From contig CANFLU010000003.1 in NCBI GenBank assembly GCA_947447975.1, positions 53,879 through 117,878 on the forward strand: a DNA stretch of 64,000 bases, written 5' to 3'. This stretch comes from Comamonadaceae bacterium (lineage in GTDB: Bacteria > Pseudomonadota > Gammaproteobacteria > Burkholderiales > Burkholderiaceae_C). The notes below the pieces were generated by a model. The model saw only the letters and a list, made by a program, of their open reading frames with translations. It made no database searches and had not been told where the DNA came from. Positions 27,589-37,550 of the stretch are shown in pieces; the first letter of the stretch is position 1; every line of letters begins with the position of its first letter. The translations under genes were made by a program, and so were the position numbers.

Positions 27589-28263
27589 TTACATCAGGAT
27601 GGTGTTGCGGATCAGACCGACCGCCAGGCCTTCGATTTCAAAGGGCTCGCCCGGCTCGACCACAATGGTTTGGAAATCCGGGTTTTCGGGGTGCAGTTCG
27701 ATCAGGTGCTTGTTGCGGCGGAATCGCTTGACGGTGACTTCTTCGCCGATACGGGCCACGATGATCTGGCCGTTTTTGGCTTCTTTGGTGGATTGGACGG
27801 CTAACAAATCGCCGTCCATGATGCCTGCATCGCGCATGGACATGCCACGCACTTTGAGCAGGTAATCTGGCTGGCGCTGGAACAAGCTGTTTTCGACGTA
27901 GTAAGTCTGGTCCACATGTTCTTGCGCCAATATGGGCGAACCGGCGGCCACCCGTCCAATGAGGGGCAAGCACAATTGGGCCAGACCGGGCAGGGACAGC
28001 GAGAATTGTTTGGAGCGGCTGCTTTGGATGTCGCGCAGTGTTTGGCCGCGCAAGCGGATGCCGCGTGAGGTGCCGCTGACCAGCTCTATCATGCCCTTGC
28101 GGGCCAGCGCCTGCAGATGCTCCTCTGCCGCATTGGCCGATTTAAATCCCAGCTCGGTCGCGATTTCGGCGCGGGTGGGGGGGGCGCCGGTTTGCGCGAT
28201 CGCGGTTTCTATCAGTGTGAGAATCTGCTGCTGGCGGGCAGTGAGTTTGGGGGCTTCTAGCAT
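27589..28263 (-). CDS. lexA: LexA repressor
   Basis: 224 residues. The N-terminal winged helix ([16 protein letters not shown] and [26 protein letters not shown]) binds SOS boxes. The self-cleavage site is Ala107-Gly108 in GRVAAGSP, and the S24 peptidase dyad is Ser142 (GMSMRDAG) and Lys179 (VTVKRF). RecA filaments on single-stranded DNA trigger its cleavage, derepressing DNA repair genes. LexA-type boxes lie 30-81 nt upstream of its start, implying autoregulation. Confidence 0.98.
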   Translation of the reverse strand: MLEAPKLTARQQQILTLIETAIAQTGAPPTRAEIATELGFKSANAAEEHLQALARKGMIELVSGTSRGIRLRGQTLRDIQSSRSKQFSLSLPGLAQLCLPLIGRVAAGSPILAQEHVDQTYYVENSLFQRQPDYLLKVRGMSMRDAGIMDGDLLAVQSTKEAKNGQIIVARIGEEVTVKRFRRNKHLIELHPENPDFQTIVVEPGEPFEIEGLAVGLIRNTILM

Positions 28264-28292
28264 ACGGACTCCTTGAAGGTGGTCAGAACAGG

Positions 28293-28308
28293 CTGGGTTT
28301 GCAAACAG
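28293..28308. promoter_or_regulatory. LexA box-like element 1
   Basis: CTGGGTTTGCAAACAG fits CTG-N10-CAG, with CTGG instead of CTGT on the left. Weakest of three such elements. Confidence 0.5.
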
Positions 28309-28309
28309 A

Positions 28310-28325
28310 CTGTGAACTTACACAG
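28310..28325. promoter_or_regulatory. LexA box 2
   Basis: CTGTGAACTTACACAG is a perfect CTGT-N8-ACAG SOS box, 47 nt upstream of the lexA start codon and 50 nt before the asparaginase start. Confidence 0.85.
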
Positions 28326-28328
28326 TAA

Positions 28329-28344
28329 CTGTATTTTTATCCAG
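28329..28344. promoter_or_regulatory. LexA box 3
   Basis: CTGTATTTTTATCCAG fits CTG-N10-CAG with an AT-rich centre, three nt from box 2 and 31 nt before the asparaginase start codon. Confidence 0.75.
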
Positions 28345-28374
28345 TTTTTATTATTTTGCAAGGATTTTTTTGCC

Positions 28375-29364
28375 ATGGCTGATTCCATCGCCTTTTTGGG
28401 CACCGGCGGCACCATTGCCGGGAGCGCATCCAGCCCACAAGACAACCTCTCTTACACCTCGGGCCAGGTGGCATTGGGCGACTTGCTGACGGCATTGCCC
28501 GGCTTAACTGAGCGTTTGGGCGGGCACGGTAGGGTGGTTGAGCAAGTGTTTCAGGAAGACAGCAAAGACCTGGACCCCGGCCATTGGGAGACGCTCGCAG
28601 CCCGTGTGGCGCATTTTTTGAGCGACACGCAGGTGCGGGGCGTGGTCATCACGCATGGCACCGATACCCTGGAAGAAACCGCTTACTTTCTGGCCAGAAC
28701 GCTGCCCGCGCACTTGCTGGCTGCCAAGCCGGTTGCCATAACCTGCGCCATGCGACCTGCTACATCGCTTTGGCCCGATGGGCCGCAAAATCTGCGCGAT
28801 GCCGCCGTACTGGCGTGTACACACCAGGCTCATGGGCTTATGGTGGTTTGTCAAGGCCAGGTGCTCGACGGCGCCCAGGTACAAAAAAACCACCCCTACC
28901 AGCTCAATCCGTTTGATGCCGGCGAATACGGCTTGGTTGCGGTAGTGGAGGAAACCCAACTTCGATTATTGGGCGGCTGGCCCCCACCCGTGCAAGCTTG
29001 CGCGCTGGGCTTGCCGGCAGGCGATAGGGCGGCAGTCACCACGTTTCCCCGGGTGGAAATTGTTTTCAATCACAACGGAGCAGATGGCGCCATTGTTCGG
29101 GCGCTGTGTGCGAGGCCGCTGCGAGGTGACGCGCCCGTACGGGGTATCGTGCTGGCCGGAACTGGCAATGGTACGGTGCACCGAGGCCTGCAGGCTGCGC
29201 TGCGGGAGGCGCAAAGTCAGGGCATAGCCGTGGTCCGAACCACGCGTTGCGCACGTGGGAGGGTGCTAGCCCGCGCAGACGGGCGCGGGGAAGAGTTCCC
29301 GATTCTGGCGTTGAGCCCCGTGAAAGCGCGCATCGAGCTGATGCTGCAGTTGGCCGGGCGTTGA
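28375..29364 (+). CDS. Asparaginase (type I/II family)
   Basis: 329 residues from ATG 28375, preceded by AAGGA at 28359-28363; an in-frame TTG at 28273 lies in the operator region and is rejected. The N-terminal FLGTGGTIAG holds the nucleophilic threonine, and VITHGTDTLEETAYFL the second catalytic Thr-Asp pair. MRPATSLWPDGPQNLRDA is a further family segment. It hydrolyses L-asparagine to aspartate and ammonia; there is no signal peptide, so it should be cytoplasmic. It is divergent from lexA across the SOS boxes, so its promoter region overlaps LexA binding sites. Confidence 0.9.
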   Translation: MADSIAFLGTGGTIAGSASSPQDNLSYTSGQVALGDLLTALPGLTERLGGHGRVVEQVFQEDSKDLDPGHWETLAARVAHFLSDTQVRGVVITHGTDTLEETAYFLARTLPAHLLAAKPVAITCAMRPATSLWPDGPQNLRDAAVLACTHQAHGLMVVCQGQVLDGAQVQKNHPYQLNPFDAGEYGLVAVVEETQLRLLGGWPPPVQACALGLPAGDRAAVTTFPRVEIVFNHNGADGAIVRALCARPLRGDAPVRGIVLAGTGNGTVHRGLQAALREAQSQGIAVVRTTRCARGRVLARADGRGEEFPILALSPVKARIELMLQLAGR

Positions 29365-29372
29365 CGCGAAGC

Positions 29373-29831
29373 TTAATGCGCGCCCTTGAAGGGCGGGCCG
29401 GCCAGCCGCACCCCCGCTTTGAGGCCTTTTTTCATAAACCAGCCCTGGTTGACTTCGAGCACAAAGCGCACCGGCTTGGCCGAGCAGTGTGACTGCGTAG
29501 TCTGCGGTTGCATATCTTCGAGGTTCACCACCGTCCCGTCGTCAGCAAGGAAAGCGGCTGTAAGGGGAATCAAGGTGTTTTTCATCCAGAAACATTGTTG
29601 CCGATGCTCAGGGAAAATGAACAACATGCCCTCATGTTGCGGCATTTCTGTGCGGTACATCAGGCCGGTAGCTTGTTGCGCCGAGGTGCTGGCGACTTGC
29701 ACCTCGATTTGATGGAAACCGGCGCTCAGGGTGGTGCGCGGCAAGCCAGTTTGGGCCTGATCTTGCGCCAGCAGCGGGGCAAGTGGCACTAGCAAAGCGG
29801 CGGGGATGAGGAGTCGGAAAAGGAAGTTCAT
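29373..29831 (-). CDS. DUF192 family secreted protein
   Basis: 152 residues. An N-terminal signal peptide (MNFLFRLLIPAALLVPLAPLLA, cleavage near residue 22) is followed by a DUF192 domain: ATGLMYRTEMPQHEGMLFIFP, CFWMKNTLIPLTAAFL, and VLEVNQGWFMKKGLKAG. The family is exported and of unknown biochemical role. It ends eight nt from the convergent asparaginase gene. No partner gene is evident. Confidence 0.85.
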   Translation of the reverse strand: MNFLFRLLIPAALLVPLAPLLAQDQAQTGLPRTTLSAGFHQIEVQVASTSAQQATGLMYRTEMPQHEGMLFIFPEHRQQCFWMKNTLIPLTAAFLADDGTVVNLEDMQPQTTQSHCSAKPVRFVLEVNQGWFMKKGLKAGVRLAGPPFKGAH

Positions 29832-29984
29832 GGCGTGATTGTCCCCTAGCTTGTCGGGGTGCGCTGCAAAAAATCCGGTCTGGTCTTTAGGCGATGTTGG
29901 GGGGAATGAGGCGCACCTGCTGGTTGAGCTATGACAGTATCGTGTAAAGGTTTGTGTCTAAAATTACCCCTCCAAGTCAGAAAA

Positions 29985-30036
29985 GGCCTGCAAACCCTCC
30001 GGTAAACAGGCCATACCGGCAGTTAGCACTGCCGGT
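29985..30036 (+). promoter_or_regulatory. Two stem-loops in the icd 5' leader
   Basis: GGCCTG (29985-29990) pairs with CAGGCC (30007-30012), then ACCGGCAGT (30015-30023) pairs perfectly with ACTGCCGGT (30028-30036) around the loop TAGC. The second hairpin ends 24 nt before the icd ATG and is not followed by a T-run, so leader control of translation or mRNA stability is more likely than termination. A TAAAAT -10-like hexamer lies at 29959-29964. Confidence 0.45.
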
Positions 30037-30060
30037 TTAATCCATAAAGAGACTCATTTC

Positions 30061-31314
30061 ATGTACCAGCACATCAAAATCCCCGCCCAAGGCCAAAAAA
30101 TCACCGTTAACGCTGATTTTTCGCTGAATGTTCCCGATGAGCCCATCATTCCCTACATTGAGGGCGACGGTACCGGCTTGGACATTACGCCGGTGATGCT
30201 CAAAGTCGTGGATGCGGCAGTGGCCAAAAGTTATGGCGGCAAGCGCAAGATACATTGGATGGAGGTGTTTGCCGGCGAAAAGTCCACCAATGTTTATGGT
30301 CCGGACGTGTGGCTCCCCGAAGAAACCCTGCATGCGATCCGCGACTATGTGGTCTCCATCAAAGGGCCGCTGACCACTCCTGTTGGCGGTGGCATCCGCT
30401 CCTTGAACGTGGCGCTGCGCCAGGAGCTCGATTTGTACGTTTGCCTGCGTCCCATCCAATATTTTGACGGCGTGCCCAGCCCGGTGAAAGAGCCACAGAA
30501 GACCGACATGGTCATCTTCCGTGAAAACTCGGAAGATATTTATGCCGGCATCGAGTTTGAAGCCGAGTCCGACAAAGCGAAAAAGCTCATCAAGTTCTTG
30601 ACCGAGGAAATGGGCGTCAAGAAAATCCGCTTCCCCAACACCTCGGGTATCGGCATCAAGCCGGTCTCGCGCGAAGGCACCGAGCGTCTGGTGCGTAAAG
30701 CCATCCAGTACGCCATTGACAACGACAAGCCCAGCGTGACCATTGTCCATAAGGGCAATATCATGAAGTTCACCGAAGGGGGCTTTCGCGACTGGGCCTA
30801 TGCGCTGGCGCAAAAAGAATTTGGTGCCCAATTGGTCGATGGCGGCCCTTGGTGCAAATTCAAAAATCCCAAGACCGGTCGTGAAATTACCGTCAAGGAC
30901 AGCATCGCAGACGCTTTCTTGCAACAAATCTTGCTGCGCCCGGCAGAGTACAGCGTCATCGCGACCCTCAACCTGAACGGCGACTACGTGTCCGACGCCT
31001 TGGCAGCCCAAGTTGGCGGAATCGGCATTGCCCCGGGCGCCAATCTCAGTGACACGGTGGCGATGTTCGAAGCTACCCACGGTACTGCGCCCAAGTATGC
31101 GGGTAAAGACTATGTCAACCCCGGATCGGAAATTTTGTCAGCCGAAATGATGCTCCGGCATATGGGCTGGAAAGAGGCCGCCGATTTGATCATCAGTTCC
31201 ATGAAAAAATCCATTCTCAGCAAAAAGGTCACCTATGACTTTGCCCGCCTGATGGACGGTGCAACCCAAGTCAGCTGCTCTGGCTTTGGCCAGGTCATGA
31301 TCGACCATATGTAA
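30061..31314 (+). CDS. icd: Isocitrate dehydrogenase, NADP-dependent
   Basis: 417 residues, the dimeric E. coli type. It oxidatively decarboxylates isocitrate to 2-oxoglutarate in the TCA cycle. Key parts are [13 protein letters not shown], the phosphorylatable active-site serine region [52 protein letters not shown], and [35 protein letters not shown]. Single gene with its own structured leader and a strong terminator. Confidence 0.98.
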   Translation: MYQHIKIPAQGQKITVNADFSLNVPDEPIIPYIEGDGTGLDITPVMLKVVDAAVAKSYGGKRKIHWMEVFAGEKSTNVYGPDVWLPEETLHAIRDYVVSIKGPLTTPVGGGIRSLNVALRQELDLYVCLRPIQYFDGVPSPVKEPQKTDMVIFRENSEDIYAGIEFEAESDKAKKLIKFLTEEMGVKKIRFPNTSGIGIKPVSREGTERLVRKAIQYAIDNDKPSVTIVHKGNIMKFTEGGFRDWAYALAQKEFGAQLVDGGPWCKFKNPKTGREITVKDSIADAFLQQILLRPAEYSVIATLNLNGDYVSDALAAQVGGIGIAPGANLSDTVAMFEATHGTAPKYAGKDYVNPGSEILSAEMMLRHMGWKEAADLIISSMKKSILSKKVTYDFARLMDGATQVSCSGFGQVMIDHM

Positions 31315-31354
31315 GCGCTTGCGGGCGCCTGACCCGCATGGGAGTGCTTCCCAC

Positions 31355-31391
31355 AACGCCTGTGCGCGACTGCGCTACAGGCGTTTTTTTC
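31355..31391 (+). terminator. Intrinsic terminator after icd
   Basis: AACGCCTGT (31355-31363) pairs with ACAGGCGTT (31377-31385); an inner GCGC/GCGC extends the stem around GACT. A run of T follows (31384-31390). Confidence 0.9.
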
Positions 31392-31399
31392 TTTCTGGG

Positions 31400-31427
31400 C
31401 TTGAATCCGGCTCTTGGCGCTCCAATT
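31400..31427 (+). promoter_or_regulatory. Weak heat-shock-type promoter candidate before clpS
   Basis: CTTGAAT at 31400-31406 and, after 13 nt, CTCCAATT at 31420-31427 match the RpoH consensus (CTTGAAA, CCCCATNT) at six of seven and six of eight positions, with the same 13-nt spacer as at lon and ftsH. It lies 45 nt before the clpS ATG. It could be chance. Confidence 0.3.
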
Positions 31428-31472
31428 ACCCTTGGCACTGCGCTAGGATGTGTGCACCGATAAAATATCACG

Positions 31473-31835
31473 ATGGCGACTACCCCCCCCAAACTCCCGA
31501 AGGAACTCCCTCGGCAGACCCCCAAACGCGACGATGGCGGTGGCGCTATCGTTCTGGAGCGGCTGCCGCAAAAAGTTCAGCCGCCCTCGATGCATCAAGT
31601 TCTGATGCTCAATGACGATTTCACCCCCATGGAGTTTGTAGTGGGAGTGATTCAAGAATTTTTTTCCAAAGATTTGGCAACTGCGACCCAAATCATGCTG
31701 AAAATCCATATCGATGGAAGAGGGGTGTGTGGTGTATACACCCGCGACGTGGCGGCCACCAAAGTGGACCAAGTCATGGATGCCGCTCAAAAAGCGGGGC
31801 ATCCATTGCAGTGTGTGAGTGAGCCTGTAGGCTAA
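31473..31835 (+). CDS. clpS: ATP-dependent Clp protease adaptor ClpS
   Basis: 120 residues. The core [18 protein letters not shown] contains the NDD(Y/F)TP motif that forms the N-degron pocket, and the helix [26 protein letters not shown] region ([16 protein letters not shown]) completes the fold. ClpS delivers N-end-rule substrates to ClpA, encoded 83 nt downstream. The N-terminal extension of about 25 residues, rich in P and K, enters the ClpA axial channel in homologues. Confidence 0.96.
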   Translation: MATTPPKLPKELPRQTPKRDDGGGAIVLERLPQKVQPPSMHQVLMLNDDFTPMEFVVGVIQEFFSKDLATATQIMLKIHIDGRGVCGVYTRDVAATKVDQVMDAAQKAGHPLQCVSEPVG

Positions 31836-31918
31836 AAGGCGATAGAACGTGGTGAGAGGTGGCTGCCGCCGGGGCGGGCCACCAACGATGAACAATTGCA
31901 TACGATGAAGGAACGGTC

Positions 31919-34240
31919 ATGATCGCCCAAGAATTAGAAGTTAGCCTGCACATGGCTTTTGTAGAGGCCCGTCAGCAGCGGCACGAATTTATTACGGTAG
32001 AGCACCTTTTGCTCGCCCTGTTGGACAATCCCAGCGCCGCAGAAGTCTTGCGCGCCTGCTCGGCCAACGTGGATGAACTGCGCAAGTCGCTTACCCATTT
32101 CATCAAGGACAACACGCCGCAAGTGGCTGGTGTTGATGAGGTGGACACCCAGCCCACGCTGGGTTTTCAGCGGGTGATCCAGCGCGCCATCATGCATGTG
32201 CAATCCACTGGCAGTGGCAAAAAAGAAGTGATGGGCAGCAATGTTCTGGTCGCCATCTTTGGTGAAAAAGATTCCCATGCGGTTTACTACCTGCACCAGC
32301 AGGGCGTTACCCGCTTGGACGTGGTCAACTTCATTGCCCACGGCATCAAGAAAAGCGATCCGCCAGAAGTCGCCAAAGGCAGCGAAAGCGGACCCGAGGC
32401 CGAAGAAGCTTCGAGTGAAAAAAATGAAAAAGCCTCCCCGCTAGAGCAGTACACCCAAAATTTGAACCAACTTGCCAAAGACGGCAAGATCGACCCCCTG
32501 ATCGGTCGCGAGCACGAAGTCGAGCGTGTGATCCAAATTTTGTGCCGCCGCCGCAAGAACAATCCCTTGCTGGTAGGTGAGGCCGGCGTCGGAAAGACCG
32601 CGATTGCCGAAGGGCTGGCTTGGCGTATTTCCCAAAAAGACGTACCCGAAGTGCTGGCCGACGCCGTGGTCTATTCCCTGGATATGGGTGCGCTGCTGGC
32701 AGGTACCAAATACCGGGGTGATTTTGAGCAGCGCCTCAAGGGCGTGCTCAAATCTTTGAAAGACCGCCCCAATGCAGTGCTGTTCATCGACGAAATTCAC
32801 ACTCTGATTGGTGCTGGAGCGGCTTCGGGTGGCACGCTGGATGCTTCTAATTTGCTCAAGCCCAGCCTGAGCTCGGGGCAGCTCAAGTGCATTGGTGCCA
32901 CCACATTTACCGAGTACCGGGGTATTTTCGAAAAAGACGCTGCGCTCTCGCGCCGGTTCCAAAAAGTGGACGTGGTCGAGCCTACGGTGGAGCAGACGGT
33001 CGAAATTCTCAAAGGGCTCAAGTCGCGCTTTGAGGAGCATCACAAAGTCAAATACGCAGTCGCTGCCTTGCAGGCCGCCGCAGAGCTGAGCGCCAAGTAC
33101 ATCAACGACCGGCATTTGCCGGACAAAGCGATTGACGTGATCGACGAAGCCGGTGCGGCCCAGCAGATCCTGGCTCCGAGTAAGCGAAAAAAGACCATTT
33201 CTAAGACCGAGGTTGAGGAAATCGTAGCCAAAATTGCCCGTATTCCACCGGCCAACGTCTCCAATGACGACCGCGGCAAACTCAAAACGCTGGACCGCGA
33301 TCTCAAGAGCGTGGTCTTTGGGCAGGACAAGGCGCTTGACGTGCTGGCCTCGGCGGTCAAGATGGCCCGCTCCGGCTTGGGTCGGGCTGATAAGCCGATC
33401 GGCTGCTTCCTGTTCAGTGGCCCCACGGGCGTGGGCAAAACCGAGGCGGCCAAGCAATTGGCCTACATCATGGGCATCGAGTTGCTGCGCTTTGATATGA
33501 GCGAGTACATGGAGCGCCATGCGGTCAGCCGCTTGATTGGCGCCCCTCCGGGCTATGTGGGCTTTGACCAAGGCGGTTTGCTGACGGAGGCGGTCACCAA
33601 AAAACCGCATTGCGTACTGTTGCTCGATGAAATCGAAAAAGCGCACCCTGACATTTTCAATGTGCTGTTGCAGGTCATGGACCATGGCACTTTGACTGAT
33701 AACAACGGACGCAAGGCGGACTTCCGTAACGTGATCATCATCATGACTACCAATGCGGGTGCCGAAACCATGAACAAGGCCACGATCGGCTTTACCAATC
33801 CGCGCCAAGCCGGCGATGAGATGGTTGACATCAAGCGCCTGTTTACGCCCGAGTTCCGCAACCGACTCGATTCGATTGTGGGCTTCAAGGCGTTGGACGA
33901 GAACGTTATCCTGCGCGTCGTCGACAAGTTCTTGTTACAGCTGGAAACCCAGTTGGCCGAGAAAAAGGTGGAGGTGACCTTTACTGACAAGCTGCGTAAA
34001 CACTTAGGTAAGAAGGGCTTTGACCCGCTCATGGGTGCCCGTCCGATGCAGCGCCTGATCCAGGACACCATCCGCCGCGCACTGGCGGACGAACTGCTGT
34101 TTGGCCGATTGACCGAAGGTGGACGACTGACGGTGGATCTGGACGACAAGGACGAGTCCAAAACCGAGGTCTTGCTGGATATCCAGCCGCTCCCCAAGCG
34201 CGAAGGGCGCTCTAAGTCAGAAGAGGCAACGGCTTCCTGA
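31919..34240 (+). CDS. clpA: ATP-dependent Clp protease ATP-binding subunit ClpA
   Basis: 773 residues. The N-domain (1-140, MIAQELEVSLHMAFVEARQQRHEFITVEHLLLAL) binds ClpS. Two AAA+ modules follow, with Walker A GEAGVGKT at about 220-227 and GPTGVGKT at about 501-508. The ClpP-docking IGF loop is in KATIGFTNPRQ near residue 622. There is no ClpB middle domain, and the linker between N-domain and D1 is charged and low in complexity. It unfolds substrates for ClpP (14764-15387). Confidence 0.97.
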   Translation: MIAQELEVSLHMAFVEARQQRHEFITVEHLLLALLDNPSAAEVLRACSANVDELRKSLTHFIKDNTPQVAGVDEVDTQPTLGFQRVIQRAIMHVQSTGSGKKEVMGSNVLVAIFGEKDSHAVYYLHQQGVTRLDVVNFIAHGIKKSDPPEVAKGSESGPEAEEASSEKNEKASPLEQYTQNLNQLAKDGKIDPLIGREHEVERVIQILCRRRKNNPLLVGEAGVGKTAIAEGLAWRISQKDVPEVLADAVVYSLDMGALLAGTKYRGDFEQRLKGVLKSLKDRPNAVLFIDEIHTLIGAGAASGGTLDASNLLKPSLSSGQLKCIGATTFTEYRGIFEKDAALSRRFQKVDVVEPTVEQTVEILKGLKSRFEEHHKVKYAVAALQAAAELSAKYINDRHLPDKAIDVIDEAGAAQQILAPSKRKKTISKTEVEEIVAKIARIPPANVSNDDRGKLKTLDRDLKSVVFGQDKALDVLASAVKMARSGLGRADKPIGCFLFSGPTGVGKTEAAKQLAYIMGIELLRFDMSEYMERHAVSRLIGAPPGYVGFDQGGLLTEAVTKKPHCVLLLDEIEKAHPDIFNVLLQVMDHGTLTDNNGRKADFRNVIIIMTTNAGAETMNKATIGFTNPRQAGDEMVDIKRLFTPEFRNRLDSIVGFKALDENVILRVVDKFLLQLETQLAEKKVEVTFTDKLRKHLGKKGFDPLMGARPMQRLIQDTIRRALADELLFGRLTEGGRLTVDLDDKDESKTEVLLDIQPLPKREGRSKSEEATAS

Positions 34241-34265
34241 TGTAAAATCAGCTGGCTTTGCTGTT

Positions 34266-34288
34266 CGCGCTGGTTTCAAGCCAGCGCG
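34266..34288 (+). promoter_or_regulatory. Stem-loop in the clpA-rpsB intergenic leader
   Basis: CGCGCTGG (34266-34273) pairs perfectly with CCAGCGCG (34281-34288) around TTTCAAG. There is no T-run, so it may belong to the rpsB leader, where S2 autocontrol acts in other bacteria, rather than terminate clpA. A TAAAAT -10-like hexamer precedes it at 34243-34248. Confidence 0.4.
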
Positions 34289-34395
34289 GCGGCGAAGTTA
34301 ATCACAAACCGGTTCTATCAAGGTGTTCCCTGCAGGCGCATGCCGCCTTCTGGGAAAAATCGAACCGGATTTAAGACTTAACCTTTGGAGTATTT

Positions 34396-35145
34396 ATGTC
34401 AGTCACCATGCGTGAAATGCTGGAAGCGGGCGTCCATTTCGGACACCAAACCCGTTTTTGGAACCCCAAGATGGCGCCCTTTATCTTTGGCCATCGCAAC
34501 AAAATCCACATCATCAACCTGGAAAAATCGCTGCCGATGTTCCAGGAGGCGAGCAAGTTTGTGCGCCAGTTGTCGGCCAAGCGCGGCACCATCTTGATGG
34601 TCGGTACCAAGCGCCAGGCGCGTGACACCGTGGCGATGGAAGCCAAGCGCGCAGGCATGCCCTTTGTGGACCAGCGTTGGCTCGGTGGCATGTTGACCAA
34701 TTTCAAGACCGTGAAGACTTCTATCAAACGTCTCAAGGACATGAAGATTGAACAGGAAGCGGGTCTGGACGCGATGAGCAAAAAAGAGCAGCTGATGTTT
34801 GCGCGCGAATTGGCCAAGCTGGAAAAAGACATTGGCGGCATTCAGGACATGGCTACTTTGCCCGATGCGATTTTTGTGATCGACGTGGGTTACCACAAAA
34901 TTGCGATTGCAGAAGCGCGCAAACTCGGTATCCCGCTGATAGGTGTGGTGGACTCCAACCACTCGCCCGAGGGCATTGATTATGTGATTCCCGGTAACGA
35001 CGATTCCTCCAAGGCCGTCACCTTGTACGCCCGCGGCATTGCCGATGCGGTGCTCGAAGGCCGCGCTAATGCGGTGGATGACTTGGTCAAGGCTGTGGTG
35101 GCCGAAGGTGAAGATGAGTTTGTAGAGGTCGATGAGGCTGCTTAA
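34396..35145 (+). CDS. rpsB: 30S ribosomal protein S2
   Basis: 249 residues. Typical S2 opening [28 protein letters not shown], then the Rossmann-like core with coiled-coil insertion ([24 protein letters not shown]) and [21 protein letters not shown] and [24 protein letters not shown]. It binds the back of the 30S near S1. GGAG in front of the ATG. First gene of the rpsB-tsf-pyrH-frr cluster. Confidence 0.99.
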   Translation: MSVTMREMLEAGVHFGHQTRFWNPKMAPFIFGHRNKIHIINLEKSLPMFQEASKFVRQLSAKRGTILMVGTKRQARDTVAMEAKRAGMPFVDQRWLGGMLTNFKTVKTSIKRLKDMKIEQEAGLDAMSKKEQLMFARELAKLEKDIGGIQDMATLPDAIFVIDVGYHKIAIAEARKLGIPLIGVVDSNHSPEGIDYVIPGNDDSSKAVTLYARGIADAVLEGRANAVDDLVKAVVAEGEDEFVEVDEAA

Positions 35146-35163
35146 GCGCACCCGCAAGCCTTC

Positions 35164-35191
35164 AAAGGGGGCTTGCTAGCCCCTTTTTTTT
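35164..35191 (+). terminator. Intrinsic terminator/attenuator between rpsB and tsf
   Basis: AAAGGGG (35164-35170) pairs with CCCCTTT (35180-35186), with further GCT/AGC pairing possible inside, followed by a run of eight T to 35191. In E. coli a similar element reduces tsf relative to rpsB. Confidence 0.85.
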
Positions 35192-35229
35192 AGCAATCAA
35201 ACCGATTATTTTGTATACGGAGTAAAGAA

Positions 35230-36153
35230 ATGGCAGCAATTACTGCAAGCATGGTCGCCGAACTACGCGGCAAAACCGATGCACCCATGATGGAATGTAA
35301 AAAAGCGCTGACCGAGGCCGAAGGTGACATGGTCAAGGCGGAAGAATTATTGCGTGTGAAATTGGGTAGCAAAGCCGGTAAAGCGGCTGCCCGTGTCACT
35401 GCCGAGGGCGTGGTAGCAATCGCCAGTGAGGCCGCCGCCTGCGCGATGATCGAGGTCAATTGCGAAACCGATTTCGTCACCAAGAACGACAGCTTCCTAG
35501 CCTTGGCTAACGGGGCGGCCCGTTTGGTGGCCCAGCACAATCCGGCAGACCTGGCCGCCTTAGCGGGCTTGCCATTTAGCCAGGATGGTTTTGGCCCGAC
35601 TTTGGAAGATGTGCGCAAAGGCCTGATCGGAAAAATCGGCGAAAACATGACCTTCCGCCGCTTCCAGCGTTCTACCGCTGGCGCCCAAGTGGCTTCCTAT
35701 TTGCATGGCACGCGTATCGGTGTGGTGGTGGAGTTTGAAGGCGATGCAGTTGCAGCCAAGGATGTGGCGATGCATGTGGCCGCTATGAAACCCGTGTCTT
35801 TGTCCAGTGCAGACGTCCCCGCTGAACTGGTGGAGCGCGAGCGCTCCGTGGCGGCGGCCAAAGCTGCCGAGGATGCATCCCTGGCAACTGCAGCTGGCAA
35901 GCCGGTGCAATCGGCCGAAATTGTGGCCAAACGTATCGAGGGCGGTGTGCAGAAATACCTCAAAGAGGTGTCGTTGTTGAATCAGTCCTTTGTGAAGAAC
36001 GATAAGCAGACGGTGGAGCAAATGCTCAAAGCCTGCGCTACGACCGTCCGCGGGTTTACGCTGTACGTTGTGGGTGAGGGCATTGAAAAACGGGTGGATG
36101 ACTTTGCTGCCGAAGTCGCCGCCCAGGTTGCCGCCGCTAAACAAGGCGCCTAA
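35230..36153 (+). CDS. tsf: Elongation factor Ts
   Basis: 307 residues. N-terminal UBA-like domain ([33 protein letters not shown]) and the GDP-release motif region [10 protein letters not shown] near residue 75, followed by the dimerisation and coiled-coil domain with a short C-terminal module ([19 protein letters not shown]). It exchanges GDP for GTP on EF-Tu. GGAG precedes the ATG, and the gene follows rpsB across an attenuating terminator. Confidence 0.99.
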   Translation: MAAITASMVAELRGKTDAPMMECKKALTEAEGDMVKAEELLRVKLGSKAGKAAARVTAEGVVAIASEAAACAMIEVNCETDFVTKNDSFLALANGAARLVAQHNPADLAALAGLPFSQDGFGPTLEDVRKGLIGKIGENMTFRRFQRSTAGAQVASYLHGTRIGVVVEFEGDAVAAKDVAMHVAAMKPVSLSSADVPAELVERERSVAAAKAAEDASLATAAGKPVQSAEIVAKRIEGGVQKYLKEVSLLNQSFVKNDKQTVEQMLKACATTVRGFTLYVVGEGIEKRVDDFAAEVAAQVAAAKQGA

Positions 36154-36248
36154 ACTTAGGCAGACCGCCATGCCCGCGTTGGAGCTGCATGAAATGGGCG
36201 CATGGCGGCGTCAAGATACTTATTAACCCGTCGCACCCGGATGCTGCT

Positions 36249-36971
36249 ATGACCCAGACCAAGCCCGCCTACAGTCGAATTTTGTTGAAACTGTCCGGCG
36301 AGGCCCTGATGGGAGATGACCAGTTCGGCATCAACCGTGACACCATTGTGCGCATGGTGGACGAAATTGCCGAAGTCACCCGCTTGGGCGTGCAGCTTGC
36401 TGTGGTCATCGGCGGGGGTAATATTTTTCGCGGCGTCGCCGGCGGGTCGGTGGGAATGGACCGTGCAACCGCGGACTACATGGGCATGCTGGCCACCGTG
36501 ATGAACGCTTTGGCCTTGGGCGACACTATGAACAAAGCGGGCCTGACGGCGCGTGTCATGTCTGCCATCGGCATCGAGCAGGTAGTCGAACCTTATGTAC
36601 GGCCCAAAGCCTTGCAATATTTGGAAGAAGGCAAAGTGGTTATTTTTGCCGCGGGAACCGGCAACCCCTTCTTTACCACCGATACCGCAGCCGCCTTGCG
36701 GGGCGCCGAAATTGGTGCGGAAATTGTGCTTAAAGCCACCAAGGTGGACGGCGTATACGACGCGGACCCGAAAAAAGTTCCTACCGCCAAGCGCTACGCC
36801 AGCCTGAGCTTTGATAGCGCGATGCAGCAAAATCTGGGCATCATGGATGCGGCCGCTTTTGCCCTGTGCCGTGATCAGAAGTTGCCGATCAAAGTGTTTT
36901 CTATCTTTAAGCACGGCGCTCTCAAGCGGGTGGTGATGGGCGAGGACGAGGGCACCTTGGTGCATGTTTGA
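36249..36971 (+). CDS. pyrH: Uridylate kinase (UMP kinase)
   Basis: 240 residues from ATG 36249 ([20 protein letters not shown]); an in-frame upstream ATG at 36189 adds a poorly conserved lead. Amino-acid-kinase fold with [44 protein letters not shown] and [13 protein letters not shown]. It makes UDP from UMP and is the first committed step to pyrimidine triphosphates. It sits between tsf and frr in the standard order. Confidence 0.98.
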   Translation: MTQTKPAYSRILLKLSGEALMGDDQFGINRDTIVRMVDEIAEVTRLGVQLAVVIGGGNIFRGVAGGSVGMDRATADYMGMLATVMNALALGDTMNKAGLTARVMSAIGIEQVVEPYVRPKALQYLEEGKVVIFAAGTGNPFFTTDTAAALRGAEIGAEIVLKATKVDGVYDADPKKVPTAKRYASLSFDSAMQQNLGIMDAAAFALCRDQKLPIKVFSIFKHGALKRVVMGEDEGTLVHV

Positions 36972-36989
36972 AATTTTGGAGTGACGACT

Positions 36990-37550
36990 ATGACGATCGC
37001 AGACATCCGGAGCCATATGGAAGGCAAGATGGACCAGTCCATCGCCAATTTCAAAAATACCCTGACCAAGGTGCGTACCGGGCGCGCCAACCCAGCCCTG
37101 CTCGACACGGTGCAGGTGGAGTATTACGGCTCCATGGTGCCCCTCAGCCAGGTGGCCAATCTCAACCTAATTGACGCGCGCACGATTGGTATCCAGCCTT
37201 GGGAAAAGGGTATGGGTGCAAAGATTGAAAAAGCGATCCGCGAAAGTGACTTGGGTTTGAACCCGGCCTCTATGGGCGACTTGATTCGCGTTCCCATGCC
37301 GATGATGACCGAGGAACGCCGCAAGGAGTTAACCAAGGTCGTCCGAAGTGAAGGTGAAAACGCCAAAATTGCCATCCGCAATTTACGCCGAGATGCCAAT
37401 GACGCTGTCAAGAAGTTGGAAAAAGACAAGGTGGTCTCCGAGGATGATCAAAAACGCTCGGAGGCGGATATCCAGAAGTTGACCGACCGTTTCATTGCCG
37501 AGGTCGATAGATTGGTCGCGGCCAAAGAGCAAGAGATCATGGCCGTTTAG
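36990..37550 (+). CDS. frr: Ribosome recycling factor
   Basis: 186 residues from ATG 36990, with GGAG at 36978-36981; a GTG at 36981 is less likely. Long helical hairpin domain with [13 protein letters not shown] and [35 protein letters not shown] and [17 protein letters not shown]. With EF-G it splits post-termination ribosomes. In the usual Burkholderiales order uppS should follow within a few bases, but here cdsA comes next after a 100-nt gap. Confidence 0.98.
   Translation: MTIADIRSHMEGKMDQSIANFKNTLTKVRTGRANPALLDTVQVEYYGSMVPLSQVANLNLIDARTIGIQPWEKGMGAKIEKAIRESDLGLNPASMGDLIRVPMPMMTEERRKELTKVVRSEGENAKIAIRNLRRDANDAVKKLEKDKVVSEDDQKRSEADIQKLTDRFIAEVDRLVAAKEQEIMAV

Noticed and set aside
30037..31080. 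Open frame antisense to icd, about 350 codons
   Set aside because: Entirely within icd on the other strand; translation resembles no protein family.
32441..33808. Long open frame on the minus strand opposite clpA
   Set aside because: Antisense shadow; no domain or ribosome site, while clpA is certain.
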